From NCBI RefSeq assembly GCF_001424565.1, contig NZ_LMOL01000005.1, forward strand, positions 466,575 through 530,574: 64,000 bases of DNA. The letters are read 5' to 3'. This DNA is from Arthrobacter sp. Leaf141 (lineage in GTDB: Bacteria > Actinomycetota > Actinomycetes > Actinomycetales > Micrococcaceae). Shown one piece after another: positions 1-7,606 of the stretch. The notes beneath the pieces are model-generated. The model worked only from the letters and a program-made list of their open reading frames with translations. It did not search any database and was not told where the DNA came from. The translations under genes were made by a program, and so were the position numbers. How positions within the stretch are numbered: position 1 is the stretch's first letter; every line of letters starts with the position of its first letter.

Positions 1-258
1 GGTCAATCCTGCCTGGACCAGCAACGAGGTGGACTGCGATGTTGCGGGCGTCCGCCGGGAAAGGCTCTGTTCCACGAACTTCACCGTGGCTTCGGTGATC
101 CGGGTCAGCAGGCCCTGGTCCGGGTTGCCGAACGGACGTCGCCGCTCCATCGGTACGGAGCCGCCCGCCGGTTTGAAAACGACCACCATTGCGATGAGCA
201 CCGCAGCGGTAATGGCAACTATTCCGAAGACGAATACCAGTTGGCCGGGCACGGTCAT
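1..258 (-). CDS. tadB: TadB-like pilus assembly protein, 5' end only (partial)
   Basis: This is the first 86 codons of a gene that leaves the window at base 1. The peptide begins MTVPGQLVFVFGIV, one hydrophobic helix (about residues 5-27), followed by a charged stretch. A single N-terminal anchor and cytoplasmic domain fit TadB, the inner-membrane platform protein of Flp pilus (type II secretion F family) machines. Its ATG shares four bases (ATGA) with the stop of the CpaF gene upstream, so translation is probably coupled. The assignment rests mainly on position, since TadB and TadC normally follow CpaF; the T2SS-F domain itself lies outside the window. Confidence 0.7.
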   Translation of the reverse strand, partial: MTVPGQLVFVFGIVAITAAVLIAMVVVFKPAGGSVPMERRRPFGNPDQGLLTRITEATVKFVEQSLSRRTPATSQSTSLLVQAGLT

Positions 259-1661
259 CGCCTCCCCATCTGCATGGGCCGGGGTGCGAAGATCTCCGGG
301 TTGATATTAATCCCCAGCTCCGCGAAATGATCCGCAAACCGGGGCCGGATACCGGTGGAGACGGGCTGGCCGAGGAACCTGCCGAGGCTGTCCACGCCGG
401 CGGAGTAGTCGAAGACAAAGGCGTCCTGCAGTGTGACCACTTCCCCTTCCATGCCCTGGACTTCGGTGATGTGCGTGACCCGGCGGGTGCCGTCCCGGAG
501 CCTCGAAAGGTGGACGATGAGGTTGACGGCGGAAGAAACCTGCTCGCGGATTGCCCGCAGGGGCAAGTCCATGCCCGCCATCAGCACCAGGGTTTCCAAG
601 CGGGCCACGGCGTCCCTGGGGGAGTTGGCGTGAACGGTGGAGATGGAGCCGTCGTGGCCGGTGTTCATCGCCTGGAGCATGTCCAGGGACTCGCCGCCGC
701 GTACCTCACCCACCACGATCCGGTCCGGCCGCATGCGGAGGGAGTTCCTGACCAGCTCGCGGATGGTCACGGCGCCCTTCCCCTCAATATTGGCCGGCCG
801 GCTCTCCAGCCGGACAACGTGGCTCTGCTGGAGTTGCAGCTCCACGGCGTCCTCGATGGTGACGATGCGTTCCTCCGGGGGAATGAAGGAGGAGAGCACG
901 TTCAGCAGGGTGGTTTTCCCTGTACCCGTACCGCCGGAGACGATGATGTTCAGTTTCGCCCGGACGCAGGCATCCAACAGTTCAGCCATCTGGGGGGTGA
1001 GGGTGCCGAAACTGATCAGGTCCGGCACGGTCAGGGGCACCTTGCTGAACTTCCTGATGGTCAGCGACGAGCCGTTGACCGCCAGGGGCGGGATGATGGC
1101 GTTGACGCGGGAACCATCTTCGAGCCGGGCGTCAACCAGCGGGGAAGATTCGTCGATCCTCCGCCCTACTTTGGCCACGATTCGTTCGATCACTTTGCGA
1201 AGGTGCTCTTCGCTGCTGAACCGGCCATCCGTTTGAAGCAGTTTGCCGTTCCGTTCCACATAGATCTGGTCCGGCCGGTTGACCATGATCTCCGTGATGG
1301 AGGGATCGTCCAGGTACCTTTGCAGCGGACCGTACCCCAGCACATCATCACCCACGTCGCGGATCAGCCGTCGACGCTCCTCCGGCGTCAGGGGAACCTG
1401 CTCTTCATCGATGACGGTGCTGAGCTCGTCGCGGGCGATCTGCCGCAGATCCTCGTCGCTCAGGGTGGTGTCCGTGAGCCTCGCCCCCAGCCGCTCAAAG
1501 AGGGCCTTCCCGGCGCGTTGCTTGATGGCCGCCAAAGCGTCCACCGGCGCGGATCCGGTGTCCGGGCTGTCCACAAAAGGAACAACATGTTCACCTGCTC
1601 CGCTGGGAGTGGGCATGGCCGGGCCGCCGCGTGCTGCCTGCAACCGTTCTGCGAGACTCAT
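255..1661 (-). CDS. cpaF: CpaF/TadA-type pilus assembly ATPase
   Basis: Predicted 468-aa hexameric secretion ATPase that powers Flp pilus assembly at the cytoplasmic face. The P-loop GGTGTGKT is at about residues 243-250, and the Walker B region reads DRIVVGEVRGGE. The N-terminal 90 residues are variable linker and helical domain. The reading frame stays open to 2006, but the ATG at 1661 is preferred: it overlaps the stop of the TadZ gene by four bases (ATGA) and matches the usual CpaF length. It forms a chain of ATGA overlaps with its neighbours on both sides, a sign of a tightly coupled operon. Family assignment is firm. Confidence 0.95.
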   Translation of the reverse strand: MSLAERLQAARGGPAMPTPSGAGEHVVPFVDSPDTGSAPVDALAAIKQRAGKALFERLGARLTDTTLSDEDLRQIARDELSTVIDEEQVPLTPEERRRLIRDVGDDVLGYGPLQRYLDDPSITEIMVNRPDQIYVERNGKLLQTDGRFSSEEHLRKVIERIVAKVGRRIDESSPLVDARLEDGSRVNAIIPPLAVNGSSLTIRKFSKVPLTVPDLISFGTLTPQMAELLDACVRAKLNIIVSGGTGTGKTTLLNVLSSFIPPEERIVTIEDAVELQLQQSHVVRLESRPANIEGKGAVTIRELVRNSLRMRPDRIVVGEVRGGESLDMLQAMNTGHDGSISTVHANSPRDAVARLETLVLMAGMDLPLRAIREQVSSAVNLIVHLSRLRDGTRRVTHITEVQGMEGEVVTLQDAFVFDYSAGVDSLGRFLGQPVSTGIRPRFADHFAELGININPEIFAPRPMQMGRR

Positions 1662-2857
1662 GAGATCACCATCCGTCGATGTACTTTCTTCTGTGGTGCA
1701 GCTGAATGCTTGGGGTCGAACCGTTCCACAAGCTTGGCAAGGGCTTTTGCAGCTCCGTCGCGGGAATTCTCCTGCAGGATGGGGATGCCCTTGTTTGTTG
1801 TGAAGGGGACCGCCCTGGACCGCGGAATGACGGTGTCCACGGGGACGCCGATGGTGGCTTCCACGTCCTGGACCGTCAGCCCGCTGCGCCGGTCCGCGAA
1901 GTTGAGCACAACATGCCGGCCCTGGGGCAGGAGCTGCAGCTCGCGGAGGATGGCGAAGCTTGTGTGCAGGCCGCGGATGCTGGGAACATCCATGCCGCAG
2001 ACCCATACCGCATCCGTTGCCTGTTCCAGTGCCGCCAGGACGTGTTCCCCCAGGCCGGGGGTGGTGTCCACAACGACATACTGGAATTCGGCAGCCATCT
2101 GGCTCAACAAGTGGCTGACAGCCTGGCCGCTGATGTGGTCGGCTTCGCTGGGGGTGTTCGGTGCGCAGAGGGCATAGATGCCGCTGGGGTGCACGGTGAG
2201 GAAAGCCTTCAGGACCATCGAGTCCTGGTAGGCAGCCGCGCCTACTGCCTCCCGCAGGGTGTGCTCGGGTTCCAGCAGCAGGCCGCTGGCCACGTCGCCA
2301 AACTGCACGTCGAGATCAACGATCACCACACCCATGGGTGCGATCCTGCCGAGGCCGATGGCCAGGTTGGTTGCGACGGTGGTTTTGCCTACGCCCCCTT
2401 TGGGCGACATAACGGTGATGACGCGTCCGGGCTCCCGCTCCGGTCCGGCCGCGGAAACCAAACCCCGCCGGCGGCCGGCCGACGCCAGGCACGCCCGCTC
2501 CAGGAGGATCCTCAGCTGGTCCACATCGGCGCTGGGGCTGATGATGTCCCGGATACCGGCCCGCATGGCCAGGATGACCTGGTCAGGGGCGGTGTCTTCA
2601 ACCAGGACCAGGCTGACTTCCGGGAACTGGAGGTCGAAGACGGTGGCGAGCTTGAGGGAGTCGCTCTCCGGCAGGCCCGGTCCCAACACCAGGACTTCCG
2701 GTGGTTCGCCGGTGAGGCGGTCAAAGAGTTCCTGGGGTCCACCCAGGATTACCGAGGGTGGGAGCACCTGGACTGAACCGTGCAGGGCGCCTTTGACGGC
2801 GAGTTGGACCTTGCGCTGGAAGTCCTGGGCGGCGGTGACGACCACAAAGCGGCTCAT
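1658..2857 (-). CDS. tadZ: TadZ/CpaE-like pilus localisation ATPase
   Basis: 399-aa protein with an N-terminal receiver-like region (about 1-125) and a C-terminal MinD/ParA-type ATPase. The deviant Walker A KGGVGKTT is at about residues 153-160. In Tad systems TadZ/CpaE marks the pole or site where the pilus machine assembles. Here it lies between cpaB and cpaF, with four-base overlaps at both ends (ATGA at 2854-2857 and 1658-1661). The order cpaB-tadZ-cpaF supports the call. The receiver-like domain was judged by position and hydrophobic pattern only. Confidence 0.9.
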   Translation of the reverse strand: MSRFVVVTAAQDFQRKVQLAVKGALHGSVQVLPPSVILGGPQELFDRLTGEPPEVLVLGPGLPESDSLKLATVFDLQFPEVSLVLVEDTAPDQVILAMRAGIRDIISPSADVDQLRILLERACLASAGRRRGLVSAAGPEREPGRVITVMSPKGGVGKTTVATNLAIGLGRIAPMGVVIVDLDVQFGDVASGLLLEPEHTLREAVGAAAYQDSMVLKAFLTVHPSGIYALCAPNTPSEADHISGQAVSHLLSQMAAEFQYVVVDTTPGLGEHVLAALEQATDAVWVCGMDVPSIRGLHTSFAILRELQLLPQGRHVVLNFADRRSGLTVQDVEATIGVPVDTVIPRSRAVPFTTNKGIPILQENSRDGAAKALAKLVERFDPKHSAAPQKKVHRRMVIS

Positions 2858-3621
2858 CGGGATGCCTTGCCCACTGTGACCGGACCGGTTGCCGTGTCCT
2901 TCGAATCGGCCGATTCCTTGGAAAGCCAGATCTTGCCAAACTCGGCAGCGAAGACGATTTCGGCAGCATCCGCATCGTTCCGGGCCAGCGTGACGTAGAC
3001 CGATCCCGAGGGCAATGCCGGCCCGTCCGTGGCGGCGTCTGAGCCGGCTTCCGCCGGCGCCTGCTGGACGCTGGTGACCAGGACCTGCTGGAATGCCAGC
3101 CGGGTGAACTCCTTGAAGCCCTTGATGTCGGCGTTGACCGGTGCATCGGCGCCGGCCGCTTCATCCAGTTTGTAGGAGACGTAGATACCCACGGTATCGC
3201 CGGCCTTCAGCTGGCCGCCCATCACGCGCTGGGGTTCCAGCAGGACCGAGACTTCCTCGAGGCCCTTCGGGACAGCTACCGTCCCGGGAGCAGCGAGTGA
3301 GTTGGGGTCAACGAGCCTGGCCCCCAGCAGCTGCTCACCGGGCTGGAGATCCACGGTGGTGACCTTGTTTGCGTATTCAGAGAGATCCCGGACGGCGTCT
3401 GCGGAAACGGCAGCACCTGGCAGGGACGTGGACTTGGTGGATTTGGCCAGCTCAGCCACCGGCGTCCCGGCCGGAACGGCATTTTGCAGCACGAGTACTT
3501 GAACGGGATCCAGGCCTTGCTGTGCGCGGTTGTCGGCTGCCTGTGCGTAATTAAACATCAGTACAGATCCGACAACTGCCAACAGCAATGCTGCCAGGCC
3601 CCCCAGCAGCCTTGTTTTCAC
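2854..3621 (-). CDS. cpaB: Flp pilus assembly protein CpaB/RcpC (SAF domain)
   Basis: 255-aa protein with an N-terminal signal-anchor (MKTRLLGGLAALLLAVVGSV) and a SAF-type region beginning VQVLVLQNAVPAGTPV, the usual CpaB/RcpC signature. CpaB is an envelope component; in diderms it works with the secretin, but monoderm tad loci keep it without one. The start is GTG at 3621, preceded by a good AAAGGAG ribosome site. The stop overlaps the tadZ start by four bases. It is probably extracytoplasmic and membrane-anchored. Confidence 0.85.
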   Translation of the reverse strand: MKTRLLGGLAALLLAVVGSVLMFNYAQAADNRAQQGLDPVQVLVLQNAVPAGTPVAELAKSTKSTSLPGAAVSADAVRDLSEYANKVTTVDLQPGEQLLGARLVDPNSLAAPGTVAVPKGLEEVSVLLEPQRVMGGQLKAGDTVGIYVSYKLDEAAGADAPVNADIKGFKEFTRLAFQQVLVTSVQQAPAEAGSDAATDGPALPSGSVYVTLARNDADAAEIVFAAEFGKIWLSKESADSKDTATGPVTVGKASR

Positions 3622-3639
3622 GGTGTTCTCCTTTGTTCC

Positions 3640-4668
3640 TTATTTGGTGAGTTCCACGACATTGCCGCCGTAGATGGTGGGACCGCCGACCTCAAAGGAT
3701 TCGTCCAGGGCCACATAGCGGATGAATTTGCCGACAATGCCCAAGTCGCTGTTTTTCCAGCCCCCGGCATCCTTGAAGGCCTGCGCTGCCGCGGGCATGT
3801 AGCTGAAGGGGTCCTGATTGGCCAGGTCCCAGCCCATAAGGTCAATGGCGGCAAAAGCCTTGAGGTGGAACTCTCCGTTGGAGCCGGTTCCCCTGGTGTC
3901 ATCGAAAACCGGGAACAGGGCAACGACCTTCCCGCCAGCCTGCAACTTGGTCTTCCAACCCTGAAGCGTGGCGGCACAGTCCGCCTCGGGACTGTTGCCG
4001 GTGTTGCTGACCACCCACGGGGAGGCCAGGTCCACTTTGACCTTGCACGTGCTTGAAGTCAGCAGCCAGCCAAAGCCGCCGGGAATCTCGAGGCCTGATC
4101 CGGTGTCGTGGCAGGTATCCTTCTTCCCCGCACCGGTTCCGTGGGACAGCAGGAACTGCGTGGTTCCATCAGCAGTGATGGACGAATCCACCTCGCATGA
4201 CGAGAAGGCGATGGGCATGGCAGCCGTGCCGGCCTGCGCCCCGCCCCACCGGGCCTGGGCTTCGGCGTTGATACTGGCGGTATTGGTGCCGAAGATACGG
4301 GCGAAGAAGGTGGAAAAGTGCACGCCCGAGGACTCCTCGGCGTTGGTGATAACCGTCACCTTGCCTGCAGCCTTGTCCACAACGGTTGACTGCACATTAG
4401 TGAGATTGTCCTTGGCGTTTGCCTTCGCAAGCACACCCGAAAGGCTTGACCCGCTGGCGCAGGTGGGCAGGGTGGAGTTCTTGGCGCAGGTCTGCGCCAC
4501 CGCAAGCGAAGCGGCATCGGCGCCGTTCTGGACAACGGACTTCTCGGCATACATGCCACCCACGTCCACGGCGATGGCAGCGAAGCCCAACATCATCACC
4601 ATGGTCAAGGCCACCGCGATGGCTGTGGCCCCGCGTTCATTTTCCGGATCTTTGGTCAGCCGCCGCAT
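3640..4668 (-). CDS. TadG-related protein with N-terminal Tad (pseudopilin-like) segment
   Basis: Predicted 342-aa protein. A short basic start MRRLTKDPENERGATAIAVA leads into a single hydrophobic helix, and the following segment contains QNGADAASLAVAQ, typical of putative Flp pilus-assembly TadG-like N-terminal (Tad/DUF2134) domains. The rest is extracellular, with several cysteines (SSCEVDSS, KDTCHD, TCKVKV) that may form disulfides. The frame is open to 4782, but the ATG at 4668 gives the typical N-terminus and overlaps the TadE-like gene by 13 bases. It is likely a minor pilus or surface component. The large C-terminal part has no motif I recognise. Confidence 0.75.
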   Translation of the reverse strand: MRRLTKDPENERGATAIAVALTMVMMLGFAAIAVDVGGMYAEKSVVQNGADAASLAVAQTCAKNSTLPTCASGSSLSGVLAKANAKDNLTNVQSTVVDKAAGKVTVITNAEESSGVHFSTFFARIFGTNTASINAEAQARWGGAQAGTAAMPIAFSSCEVDSSITADGTTQFLLSHGTGAGKKDTCHDTGSGLEIPGGFGWLLTSSTCKVKVDLASPWVVSNTGNSPEADCAATLQGWKTKLQAGGKVVALFPVFDDTRGTGSNGEFHLKAFAAIDLMGWDLANQDPFSYMPAAAQAFKDAGGWKNSDLGIVGKFIRYVALDESFEVGGPTIYGGNVVELTK

Positions 4669-5048
4669 AGCATGGTGCCCTTCCCCGTCATGACGATCGG
4701 TCCCGTGAAGCCATCGATGAAACCTGTCGCCGTGGTGAGCGTGTAAGTGGTGGTGGCCGTGACCTGCTGTCCGCTGGAACACGTGGAACCACCTCCCGTG
4801 ACACTGAAGGTGGTGGCGACTGATGCCGGTGCCAGCCGGCCGGCTGCGTTGCCGGCGGCCGTAGCGGCGCCGGCCGCGTTGTTGCTGATCGCCATGGACC
4901 GGGCGCCCTCACGGGCTGCCTGGTTGAGCGACAGCTGGGCGTTGAAGGCCAGGGAAAATTCGATGATGCCGATCAGGATGAGAAGCAGCAGCGGCAGGAC
5001 AAGCGCAAATTCCACTGCCGCCGCGCCACGCTCGTCTTTACTGTTCAT
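4656..5048 (-). CDS. TadE-like pseudopilin
   Basis: 130-aa protein starting MNSKDERGAAAVEFALVLPL, which matches the TadE N-terminus: a short charged leader, then G-A-A-A-V-E-F-A and one long transmembrane helix. TadE-like proteins are processed by the TadV-type peptidase and join the Flp pilus as minor pseudopilins. The C-terminal half is small and Ser/Thr/Ala-rich with two cysteines. An AAGGAA ribosome site precedes the ATG. It lies between flp and the TadG-like gene, the expected place in a tad locus. Confidence 0.85.
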   Translation of the reverse strand: MNSKDERGAAAVEFALVLPLLLLILIGIIEFSLAFNAQLSLNQAAREGARSMAISNNAAGAATAAGNAAGRLAPASVATTFSVTGGGSTCSSGQQVTATTTYTLTTATGFIDGFTGPIVMTGKGTMLCGG

Positions 5049-5123
5049 GTCCTGATTCCTTGCTCGATAGTGCTATGGCGGCCCCCAGGTGACTGGGGGC
5101 CGCCGGGGCGTGGGGTGTGATCC

Positions 5124-5321
5124 CTAGACGAGCTTGGGTGCGATGGTGGCGTTGAACAGCGTCTGCAGGTTGGTGCCGACGAGCGTGATGCCAACGATGG
5201 CTGCGATGACGATCAGGGCGACCATCAGGCCGTACTCAACGGCCGTTGCGCCCTTTTCGGAAGCGAAGCGATCCTTGATGCCGGCGATGAAAGCAGTCAT
5301 TGAGACCATGAGAGAAGTCAT
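5124..5321 (-). CDS. flp: Flp/Fap-type major pilin
   Basis: 65-aa prepilin. After a charged leader ending SEKGATAVEYGLMV comes a hydrophobic helix; cleavage is expected near G-A-T-A-V-E-Y, the Flp hallmark. The polymerised product forms the pilus fibre. An AAAGGA ribosome site sits nine bases before the ATG at 5321; two internal ATGs would shorten the leader. It is followed by the rest of the operon. Small size, motif and context make this a confident call. Confidence 0.93.
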   Translation of the reverse strand: MTSLMVSMTAFIAGIKDRFASEKGATAVEYGLMVALIVIAAIVGITLVGTNLQTLFNATIAPKLV

Positions 5322-5599
5322 TGTATTGTCCTTTGATTCGGTGAAATGGATTGTTTGTATTTCAACGAATTTCCAGCTGCCCCCATATTTCCTAGCGGCT
5401 GGATTTCGCTAAGACGAGATTGCCATTTCCGCTACCGCAGCAACAACGCGTAGTGGTACCCGACTTTTTACGCAGGCACGGAAAAAGGCCTACCCGGATG
5501 GGGTGGCGGGTACTCAGTAGGGTGCGGACAGTTAGGCAGTACTGGGTGCCGGAAAGCGGCAGGTGGCAGGGCCGGCCGGCTGAGCTGCGGCCGCTGCGG
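5322..5599. other. Intergenic region between tadV-type peptidase gene and flp
   Basis: A 278-base spacer holding the upstream region of flp (minus strand). The half next to flp (5322-5420) is clearly more AT-rich than its surroundings, which fits a promoter, but I see no convincing -35/-10 pair. The other half contains short C/G-rich inverted stretches (around 5490-5515) that could end the peptidase transcript. No ORF or RNA gene is supported. Confidence 0.4.
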
Positions 5600-6265
5600 T
5601 CAGCGCAATAGCAGTGCCACGGCGGCCAGCGCGCCCAGCATTGACGGGCCGTGGGCCACTTCTTTGGTGGTATTCCGGGGCTTCGTGCTGATGACCACCA
5701 GGGTCACCATGCCGTTCACCACAAACCCGAACAGCCCGCCATAAAGCAACTGGCTCCAGCCTAAGTACCCCAGGTACAGGCCCACCGGCGCGGCAAGCTT
5801 GACGTCGCCCATTCCTATTCCGCCGGGCGAAATAAGGGCCAGAATAAGGTAGCCGGCAAACAAAATACCTGCGCCAAGCAGCGCATTCAGGACATTGCCA
5901 GCTTGCTTATCAAATAATGCGGCCACTAATAGCAGTAATAGGCCGCCGGAAAACAGTAAAAGCACAAGGGGATTAGGCAGGAGATGCAGGCTGATGTCGA
6001 TCCGCGCCAGCTGCGTACCGAGAATGGCGAGGAAAAGGAATGCCGGCAGTGCCGCGGTATCACCCAGCCGCGCCGCAAAGGCGGCGCATACGACGGCGGT
6101 AAGGACCGCCGTCGTAATCCGCACTGACGTCCGCGGCAGGGGGCCGAGCCGGGGCATAAAACGGAAGATCAGCACCCCGGCCGCCGGGGAGGCGGCCAGG
6201 CCGGCCAGAAAGGCGGCCAGGATCAGTAGCCAGGCGCCCGCGCCATCAGTTCCCCACACAGCCAC
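5600..6265 (-). CDS. tadV: A24-family prepilin peptidase (TadV/CpaA type)
   Basis: 221-aa polytopic membrane protein with the two aspartates of the A24 aspartic peptidases: D90 (in LARIDISLHLLPN) and D154 (in GIGMGDVKLAAP, the GxGD motif). It should cleave the Flp and TadE-like leaders at the cytoplasmic face. The GTG start at 6265 has an AGGGGG ribosome site. It lacks the N-terminal methyltransferase domain of the longer PilD type, as expected for TadV. It is separated from flp by about 280 bases, so it may have its own promoter. Confidence 0.9.
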   Translation of the reverse strand: MAVWGTDGAGAWLLILAAFLAGLAASPAAGVLIFRFMPRLGPLPRTSVRITTAVLTAVVCAAFAARLGDTAALPAFLFLAILGTQLARIDISLHLLPNPLVLLLFSGGLLLLLVAALFDKQAGNVLNALLGAGILFAGYLILALISPGGIGMGDVKLAAPVGLYLGYLGWSQLLYGGLFGFVVNGMVTLVVISTKPRNTTKEVAHGPSMLGALAAVALLLR

Positions 6266-6324
6266 CGCAACCCCCTGTATTGGCCCTGCCGGACGTGCTG
6301 TTTTAGGCGCCCCGCCACCCCATT

Positions 6325-6354
6325 TTGACCCCGAACCCCCTAACGCGCTAATCT
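6325..6354 (+). promoter_or_regulatory. Predicted sigma-A-type promoter for rplM-rpsI
   Basis: TTGACC at 6325-6330 and TAATCT at 6349-6354 with an 18-base spacer, the best -35/-10 pair upstream of rplM. It implies a leader of about 200 bases before the GTG at 6563, long enough for a ribosomal-protein leader structure, though none was identified. The divergent tadV gene starts at 6265. Confidence 0.5.
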
Positions 6355-6562
6355 TGGTAGTCGTTGTGCGTGTCCTATTCCGATGGTGCGTGCCCGAGTG
6401 GGAATCCGGTTGCAGGATGACTACCCAACGGGCGCATTCGGAGCCCCAGGATCACTGGTTACATAGAGTCCTCACCTCTGTTCCGGTAGCGCATAGATAG
6501 TAGGTGTCCACCCCTGAGTGGAGCCTAAAAAAGAACGCCAGAACAAGAACGAGGCAAACACC

Positions 6563-7006
6563 GTGCGTACGTACACCCCGAAGCCCGGCGATATCAACCG
6601 CCAGTGGCACGTCATTGACGCCACAGACGTTGTCCTTGGTCGTCTTGCCAGCCAGACCGCAATCCTGCTGCGCGGCAAGCACAAGGCCACTTTCGCATCC
6701 CACATGGACATGGGCGATTTCGTCATCATCATCAACGCTGAGAAGGTTGCCCTGACCGGCGCCAAGCTGGAGCAGAAGCGCGCATACCGCCACTCCGGCT
6801 ACCCGGGCGGCCTGACCTCCGTCAACTACGCGGAGCTGCTGGAATCCAACCCGGTCCGCGCCGTTGAGAAGGCCATCCGCGGCATGCTCCCCAAGAACTC
6901 CCTCGCTGCCCAGCAGCTGGGCAAGCTGAAGGTGTACCGCGGTGCTGAGCACCCCCACGCCGCCCAGCAGCCCAAGACTTTCGAAATCACCCAGGTCGCC
7001 CAGTAG
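6563..7006 (+). CDS. rplM: 50S ribosomal protein L13 (uL13)
   Basis: 147-aa early-assembly protein of the large ribosomal subunit. Recognised by [16 protein letters not shown] near the N-terminus and the [19 protein letters not shown] segment, both typical of L13. The GTG at 6563 is chosen because it gives the family N-terminus ([11 protein letters not shown]) and follows an ACGAGG ribosome site; the frame is open further upstream to another GTG at 6518. It forms the classic rplM-rpsI operon, with rpsI starting 39 bases later. Confidence 0.98.
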   Translation: MRTYTPKPGDINRQWHVIDATDVVLGRLASQTAILLRGKHKATFASHMDMGDFVIIINAEKVALTGAKLEQKRAYRHSGYPGGLTSVNYAELLESNPVRAVEKAIRGMLPKNSLAAQQLGKLKVYRGAEHPHAAQQPKTFEITQVAQ

Positions 7007-7045
7007 TCCTGGCCACCAAACAACTTACTTAATACAAGGAGAACC

Positions 7046-7552
7046 GTGGCTCAGAACGAAGAGACCACCGAAGCCGTTGAGGCTGAGGAAACCCTGACCA
7101 GCTACACCTCTGAGAGCTCTGCAGCAGACGCTGCAGCTCCCAAGAAGGAGCGTCCGGCCCTGACTGTTGCCGGTGCAGCAGTTGGCCGCCGCAAGGAAGC
7201 CGTTGCACGCGTCCGCGTTGTGCCCGGCTCCGGCAAGTGGACCATCAATGGCCGCGCGCTGGACAACTACTTCCCGAACAAGCTGCACCAGCAGGACGTC
7301 AACGAGCCCTTCAAGATCCTTGATCTCGAAGGCGCCTACGACGTTATCGCCCGCATCCACGGCGGCGGCATCTCCGGCCAGGCCGGTGCACTGCGTCTCG
7401 GCATCGCCCGTTCACTGAACGAGATCGACGTCGAGAACAACCGCGCCACCCTGAAGAAGGCCGGTTACCTGTCCCGCGACGCCCGCGTGATCGAGCGTAA
7501 GAAGGCCGGTCTCAAGAAGGCCCGTAAGGCACAGCAGTACTCCAAGCGCTAA
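7046..7552 (+). CDS. rpsI: 30S ribosomal protein S9 (uS9)
   Basis: 168-aa small-subunit protein. The N-terminal 45 residues are an acidic, Ala/Glu-rich extension common in actinobacterial S9. The conserved body starts at [18 protein letters not shown], and the C-terminal tail ([12 protein letters not shown]), which reaches the P-site tRNA, is intact. The start is GTG with AAGGAG upstream. The gene ends just before a strong hairpin terminator at 7566-7598. Confidence 0.98.
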   Translation: MAQNEETTEAVEAEETLTSYTSESSAADAAAPKKERPALTVAGAAVGRRKEAVARVRVVPGSGKWTINGRALDNYFPNKLHQQDVNEPFKILDLEGAYDVIARIHGGGISGQAGALRLGIARSLNEIDVENNRATLKKAGYLSRDARVIERKKAGLKKARKAQQYSKR

Positions 7553-7565
7553 ACCGCTTGTCCGG

Positions 7566-7598
7566 ACAGCCCGTCCCGCCATTGGCGGGGCGGGCTGT
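7566..7598. terminator. Bidirectional hairpin terminator between rpsI and a glycosyltransferase gene
   Basis: Inverted repeat with 15-base arms (ACAGCCCGTCCCGCC at 7566-7580 against 7584-7598), one G-T pair and an ATT loop. It lies between the convergent genes rpsI (ends 7552) and the minus-strand gene ending at 7607. No U-tract is visible. Confidence 0.75.
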
Positions 7599-7606
7599 TC
7601 CGCGTT

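Noticed and set aside
327..2177. Long plus-strand reading frame opposite cpaF and tadZ
   Set aside because: It has no recognisable motif, lies entirely antisense to two clear genes and arises from high-GC codon bias.
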